A stretch of DNA of 64,000 nucleotides from contig NZ_CP117435.1 of assembly GCF_030687495.1 (NCBI RefSeq), forward strand, positions 4,096,501 through 4,160,500. Reading direction: 5' to 3'. Each line of letters opens with the position of its first letter. Position 1 is the first letter of the stretch. Of the stretch, positions 26,494 to 36,021 are shown piece by piece. Origin of the DNA: Pseudomonas sp. FP453 (GTDB lineage: Bacteria > Pseudomonadota > Gammaproteobacteria > Pseudomonadales > Pseudomonadaceae). A program made the position numbers and the translations under genes. The notes under the pieces are model-generated. The model saw only the letters and a program-made list of their open reading frames with translations. It had not been told where the DNA came from and did no database searches.

Positions 26494-27206
26494 TGCACGG
26501 CCTCCACAGACGTAGCGGCCGGCGTCAGCTCACGGGTGAGCCTGCGGTCAAACCAATGCAAACGGATCGCGTGGACGATAAAGGCGCAGATCGCCGTGGG
26601 AATGCCCCACACCGCAATGTGCAGTGGCTCCACATCAATGCCCGAGCCGAGCAGGAAAGTGTGCATCAGTGCAATCGCGCCAAAGGCGACAAAGATGTCC
26701 TCACCAAAAAACAACCCCACGTTGTCAGTCGCCGCACACATCGCCAGCACCTTGTGTCGTACCTTGTCCGGCAACTTGCCGTAGCGCTTTTCCGCCGCAC
26801 CTTCGGCCATCGGCGCCAACAGCGGACGCACCATCTGCGGATGCCCGCCCAGGCTGGTCAAGCCCATGGCCGCCGTGGATTCACGCACAAACAGATAGAT
26901 GATCAACAAGCGCCCAACCGTCGCTCGCTCAAACCGTGCAATCCAGTTCTGCGCATGCAGGCGCAAACCATGGCGCTCCAGCAAGCCGATGACAGCCAGG
27001 GGCAACAAAAGGATCAATTGCAGGGCGCGGGTCTGAAGGAAACCATCCCCCATGGTGGCGAGGATTTTTTCCAAGGGGAAATGGGCAGCAAGCCCGGTGG
27101 CGATGGCGGCGGCGGTGACCACCAACAGTGGATTGAAGCGCAGGACAAAGCCAACCACGATGACAAGTACGCCGATCAACGGCCATAGGTTCACAACAGT
27201 TTGCAT
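26490..27206 (-). CDS. DUF969 membrane protein, putative transporter half
   Basis: A 238-residue membrane protein starting MQTVVNLWPLIGVLVIVVGF. The ATG at 27206 was chosen because an in-frame upstream start adds only a hydrophilic extension and is not needed. Conserved segments include RESTAAMGLTSLGGHPQMVR and GLFFGEDIFVAFGAIALMHT. It is the first gene of the DUF969-DUF979-pcp unit and overlaps the next by ATGA. No regulator lies beside it. Confidence 0.88.
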   Translation of the reverse strand: MQTVVNLWPLIGVLVIVVGFVLRFNPLLVVTAAAIATGLAAHFPLEKILATMGDGFLQTRALQLILLLPLAVIGLLERHGLRLHAQNWIARFERATVGRLLIIYLFVRESTAAMGLTSLGGHPQMVRPLLAPMAEGAAEKRYGKLPDKVRHKVLAMCAATDNVGLFFGEDIFVAFGAIALMHTFLLGSGIDVEPLHIAVWGIPTAICAFIVHAIRLHWFDRRLTRELTPAATSVEAVQ

Positions 27207-27459
27207 GACGGTGAAGTCCTTAAATGCGCGCTGCGGCGCCATTACAGCAGGATGTGAACAAAGGGTTCACAGCAAGAAGTGGCGTGCAGTCGGCTCGGTT
27301 TTTTATTGTTGACCCGGAAGGTCGAGCGTCAGTGGCGGCAACTTTGCTGCCTGGGGCGGGAGGTGTCCAACAAGAAAAATTGTTGCTGCAAACCAATAAA
27401 TTTTGTGAGTGATTGGAGGCTGCGCTGAAGCCCGCTGGCGGTCATCAGCGCCCAGGGTT

Positions 27460-27885
27460 CTACGCGAAACGCTTCTGAAAAAAGAAGCGCTGATGACCCG
27501 GCGGGTAGTCGGCAACGTGACCGAACTCACTGAAACCCAGTTTTCGATAAAACCCGGGCGCCTGAAAGCTGAACGTATCCAGCCAGATCCCGACACAACC
27601 TCTTTGGCGCGCCAAGTCCTCAGCGGTACGCATCAACCGCGTGCCCGTGCCTTGGGTGCGCATCCGGTCCGGGATACTCAACAATTCAACGAACAGCCAA
27701 CCGTAGGAAATCTTCCCGTAGAGCCCCCCAACAACTTCTTGGCTGTCGGGGTCACGCAGTAAAATCCCGACGGTTTCGAAAGGCATTTCTCCGGTAACAC
27801 TGAGGTTGTAAGCGCGCAGCGGCTTGAGGATTGCCTCGCGCTCCTGTTCAGATACGTTGAACGACACTTCCATTGCCAATTCCAT
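27460..27885 (-). CDS. GNAT-family N-acetyltransferase
   Basis: A 141-residue GCN5-related acetyltransferase. LLSIPDRMRTQGTGTRLMRT contains the acetyl-CoA pyrophosphate loop (RTQGTGTRL) and APGFYRKLGFSEFG is motif B. ATG at 27885 was selected because CAGGGGGTTGCA precedes it; the open frame continues upstream into arginine-rich non-coding sequence. The substrate is unknown. Confidence 0.88.
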   Translation of the reverse strand: MELAMEVSFNVSEQEREAILKPLRAYNLSVTGEMPFETVGILLRDPDSQEVVGGLYGKISYGWLFVELLSIPDRMRTQGTGTRLMRTAEDLARQRGCVGIWLDTFSFQAPGFYRKLGFSEFGHVADYPPGHQRFFFQKRFA

Positions 27886-28288
27886 TGCAACCCCCTGCAT
27901 GAGACGAAAACGTCGCTCAGTATGGCGCCAACGATGAAAAAAGGGCCAACCGCCGGGTTGACCCCAATACTGCTCGTCGCGCCTGGTCGGCGTAACGATG
28001 AAGAATCTCACACAGCACCTATACTCATTCGTGCGGTAGCGCATTTCTGTGCATCGCTTAGCTGACAAAGAGGTAGTCCACTATGTACGCCGGACAAATG
28101 GGTATGGCGACAACAAATGGTGAGATTCGCTGCCAGATGGTTGTACAGATCATCTGCCTGCTATCGGTGGCTCAGCTTTTTTGCTGATTGATCAATACGC
28201 CCAGGCTATATGGATTCACCGCTGGAGTCGTTTTGACTCCACTTTCGTTTGCCCAGGATTTACCCAACACCCAAAAAGGATTTTGTGG
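27886..28288. other. Intergenic stretch with one possible micro-frame
   Basis: Between the acetyltransferase and the HhH gene there is no confident gene. It holds a 34-codon frame at 28083-28187 and a small hairpin GGAGTC/GACTCC (28224-28240). Promoters for both divergent genes are expected here but not clearly seen. Confidence 0.35.
28083..28187 (+). CDS. Possible 34-residue membrane microprotein
   Basis: A short frame MYAGQMGMATTNGEIRCQMV followed by a hydrophobic tail (QIICLLSVAQLFC). A GAGGTAG stretch lies about ten bases before the ATG. Only length, hydrophobicity and the possible ribosome-binding site support it. Confidence 0.22.
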   Translation: MYAGQMGMATTNGEIRCQMVVQIICLLSVAQLFC

Positions 28289-28540
28289 ATGCCGTTTTCA
28301 CCGGAAGAAAGATTTCTGCTGCTTGCGCTCAAGGGCGTAGGGCCGACCGTGATTGCTCGACTTGAACAGATGGGCATCGAATCCCTGGCCGAGCTCGGAG
28401 AATCGAACGTCAGTGACATTCTGGCGCAAGCCTCAGCCGCAGTAGGTTCGACCTGTTGGAAAAACAGCCCACAAGCCCGGGCCGCCATTACCGCGGCGGT
28501 TGGCCTTGCGAGAAGCACTATTGCGCGAGATCCAGCCTGA
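28289..28540 (+). CDS. Helix-hairpin-helix domain protein
   Basis: An 83-residue protein. FLLLALKGVGPTVIARLEQM then GIESLAELGE forms a helix-hairpin-helix motif (KGVGPTVIARLEQMGI) of the kind that binds DNA backbone non-specifically or mediates protein contacts. AAAAAGGATTTTGTGG precedes the ATG at 28289; upstream in-frame starts have no such signal. The second half, QARAAITAAVGLARSTIAR, is helical. It resembles small pathogenicity-locus-like proteins with a single HhH; function unknown. Confidence 0.65.
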   Translation: MPFSPEERFLLLALKGVGPTVIARLEQMGIESLAELGESNVSDILAQASAAVGSTCWKNSPQARAAITAAVGLARSTIARDPA

Positions 28541-28602
28541 CCAGTGGATTCGCACGCACAAAGCCTGGTGCCAGGCTGCGGCCACGTGTAAATCCAGACA
28601 AC

Positions 28603-28632
28603 AAAAAAAGGCCCACCTTTCGGTGAGCCTTT
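28603..28632 (-). terminator. Terminator of tRNA-Val
   Basis: On the minus strand, stem AAAGGCTCACC/GGTGGGCCTTT with loop GAAA (28607-28617 with 28622-28632) is followed by a run of T. It follows tRNA-Val(GAC). Confidence 0.8.
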
Positions 28633-28661
28633 CTAGACCGCCCAGCAGAGCGGATTTTGTT

Positions 28662-28738
28662 TGGTAGGCGCGATTGGACTCGAACCAACGACCCCCACCA
28701 TGTCAAGGTGGTGCTCTAACCAACTGAGCTACGTGCCT
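28662..28738 (-). tRNA. tRNA-Val(GAC)
   Basis: A 77-base cloverleaf with encoded CCA. Anticodon stem CCACC/GGTGG holds TTGACAT (anticodon GAC). The acceptor stem has one A-C mismatch at the fifth pair. The T arm GTTGG-TTCGAGT-CCAAT is normal. Confidence 0.93.
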
Positions 28739-28922
28739 GCTGTGAGGCGGCATTCTACGGAATTCCGGAGGGGTGTCAACATCTTTTTTGCAGCTAACCC
28801 TATGAATATGCGAATTATTTATTTGAGCTGGGGATACCCGTGGTTTTCGGGTGGCTGGCAGGCAATTTTCAACTCAGGTAGGATCGGGGCACTCGTAAAA
28901 AATATAAAACAGAGGTTCCAGG

Positions 28923-30206
28923 ATGGCGAACACCCCCTACCCCCAGTCGTATTACGCCGCGTCCGCGAATGCGGTTCCGCCCCGCCCGGTGCTGCAAGGT
29001 GATGTCGAAACCGATGTGTGCGTGATTGGCGCCGGCTACACCGGCCTCTCCAGCGCGCTGTTCCTGCTGGAGAACGGTTTTCGCGTGACGGTGCTGGAAG
29101 CCGCCAAGGTAGGGTTTGGCGCGTCAGGCCGTAACGGTGGGCAGATCGTCAACAGCTATAGCCGAGATATTGATGTCATCGAGCGCAGCGTCGGCCCCCA
29201 GCAGGCGCAATTGCTCGGGCAGATGGCGTTTGAGGGCGGCCGGATCATCCGCGAGCGGGTTGCCAAATATCAGATCCAGTGCGACCTGAAGGACGGCGGT
29301 GTGTTCGCCGCACTCAACAGCAAGCACATGGGCCACCTGGAGTCGCAGAAGCGCCTGTGGGAGCGCTACGGTCATACACAGCTGGAACTGCTGGACGAGC
29401 GCCGCATCCGCGAAGTCGTGGCGTGTGACAACTATGTGGGCGGCCTGCTGGACATGAGCGGCGGTCACATCCACCCACTCAACCTGGCCCTGGGTGAAGC
29501 GGCGGCAGTGGAGTCCCTGGGCGGCACGATCTACGAACAGTCGCCGGCGCTACGTATCGAGCGTGGCGCCAATCCGGTGGTGTACACCGCCGAGGGCAAG
29601 GTCAGGGCCAAGTTCATCATCGTCGCGGGCAACGCCTACCTGGGGAACCTGGTGCCGGAACTGGCGGCCAAGTCGATGCCATGCGGTACCCAGGTCATCA
29701 CCACCGCACCGCTGGGCGACGAGCTGGCGAAGACATTGCTACCACAGGATTACTGCGTCGAAGACTGCAACTACCTGCTCGACTACTACCGCCTCACCAG
29801 CGACAAACGCCTGATCTTCGGCGGTGGCGTGGTGTACGGCGCGCGCGACCCGGCGAACATCGAAGCAATCATCCGCCCGAAGATGCTCAAGGCCTTCCCG
29901 CAGCTCAAGGACGTGAAGATCGACTACGCCTGGACCGGCAACTTCCTGCTGACCCTGTCGCGCCTGCCGCAGGTAGGCCGCCTGGGCGACAATATCTATT
30001 ACTCACAGGGCTGCAGCGGCCATGGCGTGACGTATACGCACCTGGCGGGCAAGGTACTGGCGGAGGCATTGCGAGGACAGGCAGAGCGTTTTGACGCGTT
30101 TGCCGACCTGCCGCACTACCCGTTCCCGGGCGGGCAATTGTTGCGTACACCGTTTGCGGCGCTGGGGGCTTGGTATTACGGGCTGCGAGACAAGCTAGGG
30201 TTCTGA
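28923..30206 (+). CDS. FAD-dependent amine oxidoreductase, PuuB-like
   Basis: A 427-residue DAO-superfamily flavoenzyme. The dinucleotide motif DVCVIGAGYTGLSSALFLLE lies at about residues 31-50 and GASGRNGGQIVNSYSRD is the second FAD contact typical of gamma-glutamylputrescine oxidases. The C-terminal YYSQGCSGHGVTYTHLAGKV closes the FAD site. It likely oxidises a gamma-glutamylated or free amine; putrescine pathway use is inferred from similarity, as no other polyamine genes are adjacent. The ATG follows AGGTTCCAGG. Confidence 0.85.
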   Translation: MANTPYPQSYYAASANAVPPRPVLQGDVETDVCVIGAGYTGLSSALFLLENGFRVTVLEAAKVGFGASGRNGGQIVNSYSRDIDVIERSVGPQQAQLLGQMAFEGGRIIRERVAKYQIQCDLKDGGVFAALNSKHMGHLESQKRLWERYGHTQLELLDERRIREVVACDNYVGGLLDMSGGHIHPLNLALGEAAAVESLGGTIYEQSPALRIERGANPVVYTAEGKVRAKFIIVAGNAYLGNLVPELAAKSMPCGTQVITTAPLGDELAKTLLPQDYCVEDCNYLLDYYRLTSDKRLIFGGGVVYGARDPANIEAIIRPKMLKAFPQLKDVKIDYAWTGNFLLTLSRLPQVGRLGDNIYYSQGCSGHGVTYTHLAGKVLAEALRGQAERFDAFADLPHYPFPGGQLLRTPFAALGAWYYGLRDKLGF

Positions 30207-30219
30207 CCACAATCCAACT

Positions 30220-30307
30220 GTGGGAGCGGGCTTGCCCGCGATGGCGCCGGATCAGTCAACAAACTCACCAACTGATATACCGCTATCGCGGGCAAGCCCG
30301 CTCCCAC
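30220..30307. repeat. REPIN (inverted REP pair)
   Basis: GTGGGAGCGGGCTTGCCCGC in one arm and its inverse CGGGCAAGCCCGCTCCCAC in the other, with the GTGGGAG ends facing outward, 88 bases overall. This is the fluorescens-group REP doublet, mobilised by RAYT transposases. Confidence 0.88.
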
Positions 30308-30348
30308 ACTTTTGACCTGTTGGTGTCACTGGAGCAAATCGCAGGCAC

Positions 30349-30374
30349 AAAAAACCCCGGTCTTTCGACCAGGG
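30349..30374 (-). terminator. Terminator of the tRNA-Asp/Val cluster
   Basis: On the minus strand, CCCTGGTC/GACCGGGG with loop GAAA (30355-30374, one mismatch) is followed by TTTTTT (30349-30354). It lies downstream of the tRNA genes. Confidence 0.7.
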
Positions 30375-30448
30375 TCTTTGCTATCGGATCAAAGTAGCCA
30401 GAGGCTTTCTTTGTGCTTCAAGGCGTTCAGTGGGCCCTGGAGCAGATA

Positions 30449-30525
30449 TGGCGCAGCGGACGGGACTCGAACCCGCGACCCCCGGCGTGACAGGCCGGTA
30501 TTCTAACCGACTGAACTACCGCTGC
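30449..30525 (-). tRNA. tRNA-Asp(GTC), copy 1
   Basis: A 77-base cloverleaf with encoded CCA; anticodon stem CCGGC/GCCGG holds CTGTCAC (anticodon GTC). It is identical to the copy at 30631-30707. Confidence 0.95.
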
Positions 30526-30630
30526 GTATCGCTTGACTGGCTGGGTATAAACCCCCAACCGTCTTTAAACATCTGATCAACCAGCCTTGGCTGTTCGATC
30601 TCAAGCCTGACAGATCAGACCTGGAAAATA

Positions 30631-30707
30631 TGGCGCAGCGGACGGGACTCGAACCCGCGACCCCCGGCGTGACAGGCCGGTATTCTAACCGACTGAACTA
30701 CCGCTGC
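30631..30707 (-). tRNA. tRNA-Asp(GTC), copy 2
   Basis: Sequence-identical to the tRNA-Asp at 30449, with CCA encoded. It lies between tRNA-Val(TAC) and the other Asp copy, in one probable transcript. Confidence 0.95.
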
Positions 30708-30762
30708 GCGTCGGTGCAACCTTTAACGTTGCGTCTTGCCCTAAGGCAAAACTCTCAAGAAG

Positions 30763-30838
30763 TGGTGGGTGATGACGGGATCGAACCGCCGACCCTCTGC
30801 TTGTAAGGCAGATGCTCTCCCAGCTGAGCTAATCACCC
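30763..30838 (-). tRNA. tRNA-Val(TAC)
   Basis: A 76-base cloverleaf with CCA encoded; the anticodon stem TCTGC/GCAGA holds CTTACAA (anticodon TAC). It is the first gene of the Val-Asp-Asp cluster on the minus strand. Confidence 0.94.
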
Positions 30839-30945
30839 TTTGCTTCGTTGAGGCCGCGAAATTTACGCAGGTAACGGACCTAAGTCAATAGCCTGCTTGA
30901 AGTTTTTCTGAAAAAGACAAAAATGCTTCAAGACAGCTACCCGCC

Positions 30946-31725
30946 CTACTCGCTGTAAATCATCTTCTTGCTCATGCCACCGTCCACGACAAACTCTTGC
31001 CCGGTGACAAACCCAGCCTGGCGCGACAACAACCACGCCACCATTGCCGCCACATCCTCCACCGTACCGACCCTGCCCGCAGGATGCTGGGCATGGTCGA
31101 CATCCGTCAAAGGCTCGGCACGCCGCGCAGCCGGATCACGCGCATCGATCCAGCCAGGGCTTACAGCGTTGACCCGCACTTCCGGGCCAAGGCTCATGGC
31201 CAGCGCGTGGGTGAGCGCCAGCAAACCACCCTTGCTCGCCGCATAGGCTTCGGTGTCCGGCTCGGACTGACGAGCGCGGGTTGACGCCAGGTTGACGATG
31301 GCACCGCCATGGGCACGCAGGTACGGCGCACAGTGCTTGGCCAACAACATCGGCCCACTGAGATTCACCGCGAGCACGCGGTTCCAGTAGGCCAGGTCGA
31401 GGCTTTCCAGGGTGATATTGCGCGGATCAGCCACCGCCGCATTGCACACCAAGGCATCCAGGCGCCCAAATTGCCCAAGCACCTCGGCAACGCCCTGGGC
31501 GACCTGCTTCTCATCGGCCACATCCATGGTGATAAACCAGGCGTTTTCCCCCAGCACCTTGGACACCTTGGAACCCCGCTCGCGGTCCAGGTCGGTCAAC
31601 ACCACCTGCCAGCCTTCACTGATCAGCCATGCGGCAATCCCGAGGCCGATACCACGGGCAGCACCCGTCACCAACGCGACGCGGCCGTTAGTGGCCGCCG
31701 CGCCCTCCTGGGACCATTCGATCAC
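30946..31725 (-). CDS. SDR-family oxidoreductase
   Basis: A 259-residue short-chain dehydrogenase. [15 protein letters not shown] is the NAD(P)-binding glycine motif, NAAV the central one, and YAASKGG carries the catalytic Tyr/Lys; NLASTRARQ gives the serine region. The C-terminal [11 protein letters not shown] is typical of classical SDRs. The start overlaps the metZ stop by four bases. The substrate is unknown. Confidence 0.88.
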   Translation of the reverse strand: MIEWSQEGAAATNGRVALVTGAARGIGLGIAAWLISEGWQVVLTDLDRERGSKVSKVLGENAWFITMDVADEKQVAQGVAEVLGQFGRLDALVCNAAVADPRNITLESLDLAYWNRVLAVNLSGPMLLAKHCAPYLRAHGGAIVNLASTRARQSEPDTEAYAASKGGLLALTHALAMSLGPEVRVNAVSPGWIDARDPAARRAEPLTDVDHAQHPAGRVGTVEDVAAMVAWLLSRQAGFVTGQEFVVDGGMSKKMIYSE

Positions 31726-32933
31726 AAGGCCGCCAGCCCGCGAGCCAGGTCAGCCTGCAAGTCGGCCACATCTTCCAGGCCCACCGCGATACGGATCAGG
31801 CTGTCACGGATGCCCGCCGCCTCACGCTCTTGCGGCGCCAGGCGCCCGTGAGATGTGGTGCTCGGATGGGTGATGGTGGTCTTGCTGTCGCCCAGGTTGG
31901 CGGTGATGGAAATCAGGCGCGTGGCATCGATAAAGCGCCAGGCGCCGTCTTTGCCGCCCTTCACTTCAAAGCTCACCACTGCACCGAAACCACGCTGCTG
32001 GCGCTGGGCCAACTCGTGTTGCGGGTGGCTCTTGAGGCCGGCGTAGTGCACCTTCTCGATACCGTCCTGCTGCTCCAGCCACTCGGCCAGTGCCTGCGCA
32101 TTGGCGCAATGGGCTTTCATGCGCAGGCTGAGGGTTTCCAGGCCTTTGAGGAAGATCCAGGCGTTGAACGGGCTCAGAGTCGGGCCAGCGGTGCGCAGGA
32201 AGCCGACGATTTCCTTCATCTGCTCGCCGCGACCAGCAACCACGCCGCCCATGCAACGACCCTGGCCGTCGATGAACTTGGTGGCCGAGTGCACGACGAT
32301 GTCCGCGCCCAACTTCAGCGGCTGCTGCAATGCCGGCGTGCAGAAGCAGTTATCCACCACCAGCATCGCGCCCTTGGCGTGAGCCACTTCGGACAACGCG
32401 GCGATATCCACCAACTCGGCGAGCGGGTTGGACGGCGACTCGACGAACAACAGCTTGGTATTGGCCTTGATCGCTGCGTCCCAACCGGAAAGATCCGCCA
32501 GCGGCACGTAGTCCACTTCGATACCGAAGCGTTTGAAATACTTCTCGAACAGACTGATGGTCGAGCCGAACACACTGCGCGACACCAACACGTGGTCGCC
32601 GGCGCTGCACAGGCTCATCACCACCGCCAGGATCGCCGCCATGCCGGTCGCCGTGGCTACCGCCTGCTCAGCGCCTTCCAGGGCCGCGATACGCTCTTCG
32701 AACGCACGCACGGTCGGGTTGGTGTAGCGCGAATAGACGTTGCCCGGCACTTCGCCAGCAAAGCGCGCAGCCGCATCACCGGCAGTACGGAATACGTAGC
32801 TGGACGTGAAGAACATCGGATCACCGTGCTCACCTTCCGGCGTGCGGTGCTGACCGGCGCGCACAGCCAGGGTATCGAAAGCTACGCCATCGAGGTCGCT
32901 GTCCAACCGACCGGCATCCCATTCCTGACTCAT
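31722..32933 (-). CDS. metZ: O-succinylhomoserine sulfhydrylase
   Basis: A 403-residue PLP enzyme that makes homocysteine from O-succinylhomoserine and sulfide, the direct-sulfhydrylation route Pseudomonas uses for methionine. [20 protein letters not shown] is the metZ N-terminus, [19 protein letters not shown] precedes the PLP phosphate site, and [13 protein letters not shown] contains the Schiff-base lysine. It lies directly after purF, the conserved purF-metZ order of Pseudomonas. Confidence 0.95.
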   Translation of the reverse strand: MSQEWDAGRLDSDLDGVAFDTLAVRAGQHRTPEGEHGDPMFFTSSYVFRTAGDAAARFAGEVPGNVYSRYTNPTVRAFEERIAALEGAEQAVATATGMAAILAVVMSLCSAGDHVLVSRSVFGSTISLFEKYFKRFGIEVDYVPLADLSGWDAAIKANTKLLFVESPSNPLAELVDIAALSEVAHAKGAMLVVDNCFCTPALQQPLKLGADIVVHSATKFIDGQGRCMGGVVAGRGEQMKEIVGFLRTAGPTLSPFNAWIFLKGLETLSLRMKAHCANAQALAEWLEQQDGIEKVHYAGLKSHPQHELAQRQQRGFGAVVSFEVKGGKDGAWRFIDATRLISITANLGDSKTTITHPSTTSHGRLAPQEREAAGIRDSLIRIAVGLEDVADLQADLARGLAAL

Positions 32934-32972
32934 GCTGCCACTCCTTACTCAATTCTTTATTTAAGATACAAA

Positions 32973-32992
32973 ACCGGCCCCTCAGGGCCGGT
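32973..32992 (-). terminator. Terminator between purF and metZ
   Basis: Stem ACCGGCCC/GGGCCGGT (32973-32980 with 32985-32992) with a four-base loop; on the minus strand TTTTG follows. It sits just after the purF stop codon. Confidence 0.7.
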
Positions 32993-32998
32993 GTCTAC

Positions 32999-34504
32999 TC
33001 AGTTGTTGTACAGATCGATGATCGCGCTGACCGCCTGGGTCTTGATCTTCGACGAGTCGTTGCGCGCCTGCTCGATCTTGTTCAGGTAGGCCTCATCGAC
33101 ATCACCGGTCACGTACTTGCCGTCGAACACGGCGCAGTCGAACTGCTCGATCTTGATCTTGCCACCACCCACGGCTTCGATCAGGTCCGGCAGGTCCTGA
33201 TAGATCAGCCAATCGGCGCCGATCAGGTCGGCAACGTCCTGGGTCGTGCGGTTGTGGGCGATCAGCTCGTGGGCGCTCGGCATGTCGATGCCGTACACGT
33301 TCGGGTAACGCACAGCTGGGGCTGCGGAGCAGAAGTACACGTTCTTCGCACCGGCTTCGCGGGCCATCTGGATGATCTGCTTGCAGGTGGTGCCACGCAC
33401 GATGGAGTCATCCACCAGCATCACGTTCTTGCCACGGAACTCCAGCTCGATGGCGTTGAGCTTCTGGCGCACCGACTTCTTGCGTGCTGCCTGACCCGGC
33501 ATGATGAAGGTACGGCCGATGTAGCGGTTCTTCACGAAGCCTTCGCGGAACTTCACGCCGAGGTGGTTGGCCAGCTCCAGTGCAGCGGTACGACTGGTGT
33601 CCGGGATCGGAATCACTACGTCGATGTCGTGCTCAGGACGCTCGCGCAGGATCTTCTCGGCCAGCTTCTCGCCCATGCGCAGGCGCGCCTTGTACACCGA
33701 AACGCCATCGATGATCGAATCCGGGCGCGCCAGGTAGACGTGCTCGAAAATGCATGGGGTCAGTTTCGGTGCCACGGCGCACTGGCGGGTGTGCAGCTTG
33801 CCATCTTCGGTGATGTACACCGCTTCGCCCGGCGCGAGGTCGCGGATCAGGGTGAAGCCCAGCACGTCCAGGGACACGCTTTCGGACGCGATCATGTACT
33901 CGACGCCTTCGTCGGTGTGACGCTGGCCGAACACGATCGGACGGATGCCATGGGGGTCACGGAAGCCAACGATGCCGTAACCGGTCACCATCGCTACGAC
34001 CGCGTAGCCACCGACGCAACGGTTGTGCACGTCAGTGACGGCAGCGAACACGTCTTCTTCGGTCGGCTGCAGCTTGCCGCGCTGGGCCAGCTCGTGAGCA
34101 AACACGTTCAGCAGCACTTCCGAATCGGAGCTGGTGTTGACGTGGCGCAGGTCAGATTCGTAAATCTCCTTGGCCAGCTGTTCAACGTTGGTCAGGTTGC
34201 CGTTATGCGCCAGGGTGATGCCGTAAGGCGAGTTGACGTAAAACGGTTGAGCTTCGGCCGAAGTCGAGCTACCGGCAGTCGGGTAACGCACATGGCCAAT
34301 GCCCATGTGCCCGACGAGGCGCTGCATGTGACGCTGATGAAACACGTCACGTACCAGGCCATTGTCCTTGCGCAGGAATAACCGGCCGTCGTGGCTGGTC
34401 ACAATACCGGCAGCGTCCTGGCCGCGGTGCTGGAGGACGGTTAGCGCGTCATACAGCGCCTGATTGACGTTCGACTTACCGACGATACCGACGATGCCAC
34501 ACAT
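32999..34504 (-). CDS. purF: Amidophosphoribosyltransferase
   Basis: A 501-residue enzyme that starts purine synthesis from PRPP and glutamine. ATG at 34504 ([10 protein letters not shown]) was chosen because Cys2 becomes the N-terminal nucleophile after methionine removal; an upstream start would block this. The N-terminal glutaminase domain is followed by a phosphoribosyltransferase domain with [13 protein letters not shown], the PRPP site. It lies 41 bases after cvpA; cvpA-purF is the conserved operon order. Confidence 0.97.
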   Translation of the reverse strand: MCGIVGIVGKSNVNQALYDALTVLQHRGQDAAGIVTSHDGRLFLRKDNGLVRDVFHQRHMQRLVGHMGIGHVRYPTAGSSTSAEAQPFYVNSPYGITLAHNGNLTNVEQLAKEIYESDLRHVNTSSDSEVLLNVFAHELAQRGKLQPTEEDVFAAVTDVHNRCVGGYAVVAMVTGYGIVGFRDPHGIRPIVFGQRHTDEGVEYMIASESVSLDVLGFTLIRDLAPGEAVYITEDGKLHTRQCAVAPKLTPCIFEHVYLARPDSIIDGVSVYKARLRMGEKLAEKILRERPEHDIDVVIPIPDTSRTAALELANHLGVKFREGFVKNRYIGRTFIMPGQAARKKSVRQKLNAIELEFRGKNVMLVDDSIVRGTTCKQIIQMAREAGAKNVYFCSAAPAVRYPNVYGIDMPSAHELIAHNRTTQDVADLIGADWLIYQDLPDLIEAVGGGKIKIEQFDCAVFDGKYVTGDVDEAYLNKIEQARNDSSKIKTQAVSAIIDLYNN

Positions 34505-34545
34505 GCGACGCAACCCCTACTTAATGAATCTTGACTGAACACAGC

Positions 34546-35103
34546 TTACTGCGGCGTTTTGGCCGGCAAGAGGTGTTCCTTGAACGGAAGATCAGCGGGT
34601 ACGCTGATTCCGCTGGCCAGCCACTGACTGCTCCACCCCAGAATGAGGTTCTTGGACCAATCGGCAACCAATAGAAATTTTGGCACGAGTACCGACTCCT
34701 GCCACCACGAATCCTGCTGTACTGGCCCCAGGCTCAACAGCCCGACCGCCACAACCACCAGCAACGCGCCACGCGCGGCACCAAAGGCCATGCCGAGAAA
34801 TCGATCGGTCCCGGAGAGGCCGGTGACACGTATCAACTCGCCAATAAGATAATTGACCATTGCCCCCACCAGCAGCGTGGCGATGAACATGATGGCGCAG
34901 CCCGCGATGACGCGAGCCGAAGGTGTCTCGATGTATCCGGCCAGGTAGACCGACAGTGAACCACCGAACATCCAGGCTACGACTCCTGCGATGATCCAGG
35001 TCAGCAACGACAGAGCTTCTTTTACGAAGCCGCGGCTTAGACTGATCAAAGCGGAGATGGCGACGATTGCAACGATCGCCCAATCAACCCAGGTAAATGG
35101 CAC
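34546..35103 (-). CDS. cvpA: CvpA-family membrane protein
   Basis: A 185-residue inner-membrane protein with four hydrophobic helices (DWAIVAIVAISALISL, EALSLLTWIIAGVVAWMF, IAGCAIMFIATLLVGAMV, GALLVVVAVGLLSLGP). SLSRGFVKEALSLLTWI is the family signature. In E. coli CvpA is needed for colicin V production and envelope stress tolerance. It precedes purF as usual. Confidence 0.92.
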   Translation of the reverse strand: MPFTWVDWAIVAIVAISALISLSRGFVKEALSLLTWIIAGVVAWMFGGSLSVYLAGYIETPSARVIAGCAIMFIATLLVGAMVNYLIGELIRVTGLSGTDRFLGMAFGAARGALLVVVAVGLLSLGPVQQDSWWQESVLVPKFLLVADWSKNLILGWSSQWLASGISVPADLPFKEHLLPAKTPQ

Positions 35104-35238
35104 AGTGCAGCCTACAGACAGATAAGGCGGCGCATTTTAGCAGAGCGCTGGGCTATCGGTAAGCGGTGATTGTGCGTGCTTTGCAAATCAGTAGTTTGTG
35201 ATGGATTGATGCCATTTCAACCCCACCCCAAAAACAAT

Positions 35239-35326
35239 GTGGGAGCTGACTTGCCTGCGATGAGGCCGGCACATTCAACATCACTGTTGACTGCCCCACC
35301 GCTATCGCAGGCAAGCCAGCTCCCAC
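35239..35326. repeat. REPIN
   Basis: GTGGGAGCTGACTTGCCTGC and the inverted arm GCAGGCAAGCCAGCTCCCAC, 88 bases, outward-facing GTGGGAG ends, between cvpA and the SPOR gene. Confidence 0.88.
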
Positions 35327-35361
35327 ACTTGGCCTGCATTTCACTCGAAAACTGGCGGTAA

Positions 35362-36021
35362 TCAGCCGCGCTCAGGCTGGAAACGCACCACAAAACCATT
35401 GAGGTTCTGCTGGCGCCCCAGCAAATCGCGCAGGCGATCCGCCTCGGCACGCTCGATCAGCGGCCCGATAAACACCCGGTTCTTGCCGTCGGCACTGCGG
35501 ATGTAGGCGTTATAGCCCTGAGCACGCAGCTTTTTCTGCAAGGCGTCGGCGCTCTCGCGATTGGCCAGGCTGGCCAGCTGGATCGACCAACTGATCGGCA
35601 GGCCATTCGGATCGATACGGCTCTGTCCCACATCCGGCTTGCCCGGCGCGGCCGGTTGCGGCGCTACAGGCTTGGGCGCAGGAGCCGGCGCAGCAGGTTT
35701 GGCCGCCACAACGGGCGCCGGCGCTGGCTTGACCACCGGCACACTTGGCTGCACAGGCATCGACGGTGCGGTTTGCGCGGCGATTTCAGCATCGCTCGGC
35801 ACCGGCTCTTCCTCAGGCAAGACCTGCGGCTCTGGCACCACCACCGGTTCTACCTGCACCTGAGGCACCACAGGCATCTGCGGCGCAGCGGGCGCTTCAA
35901 CCACGACCTGGCGTTGCTCATCCTGGCGGGAAAACAGCATCGGCAGGAAAATCACCGCCAACGCCACCAGAACCAGAGCTCCGACCATTCGCTGCTTGTA
36001 TGCGCTATCCAGTAATGCCAT
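35362..36021 (-). CDS. dedD: SPOR-domain division protein, DedD-like
   Basis: A 219-residue membrane-anchored SPOR protein. The start at 36021 ([20 protein letters not shown]) gives a short cytoplasmic tail and a transmembrane helix (residues about 12-32), then a proline-rich periplasmic linker, and the C-terminal SPOR domain (about 145-219, SWSIQLASLANRESADALQK, then RVFIGPLIER). It binds septal glycan during division. It overlaps the end of folC by 17 bases, as in the conserved accD-folC-SPOR-cvpA-purF cluster. Confidence 0.88.
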   Translation of the reverse strand: MALLDSAYKQRMVGALVLVALAVIFLPMLFSRQDEQRQVVVEAPAAPQMPVVPQVQVEPVVVPEPQVLPEEEPVPSDAEIAAQTAPSMPVQPSVPVVKPAPAPVVAAKPAAPAPAPKPVAPQPAAPGKPDVGQSRIDPNGLPISWSIQLASLANRESADALQKKLRAQGYNAYIRSADGKNRVFIGPLIERAEADRLRDLLGRQQNLNGFVVRFQPERG

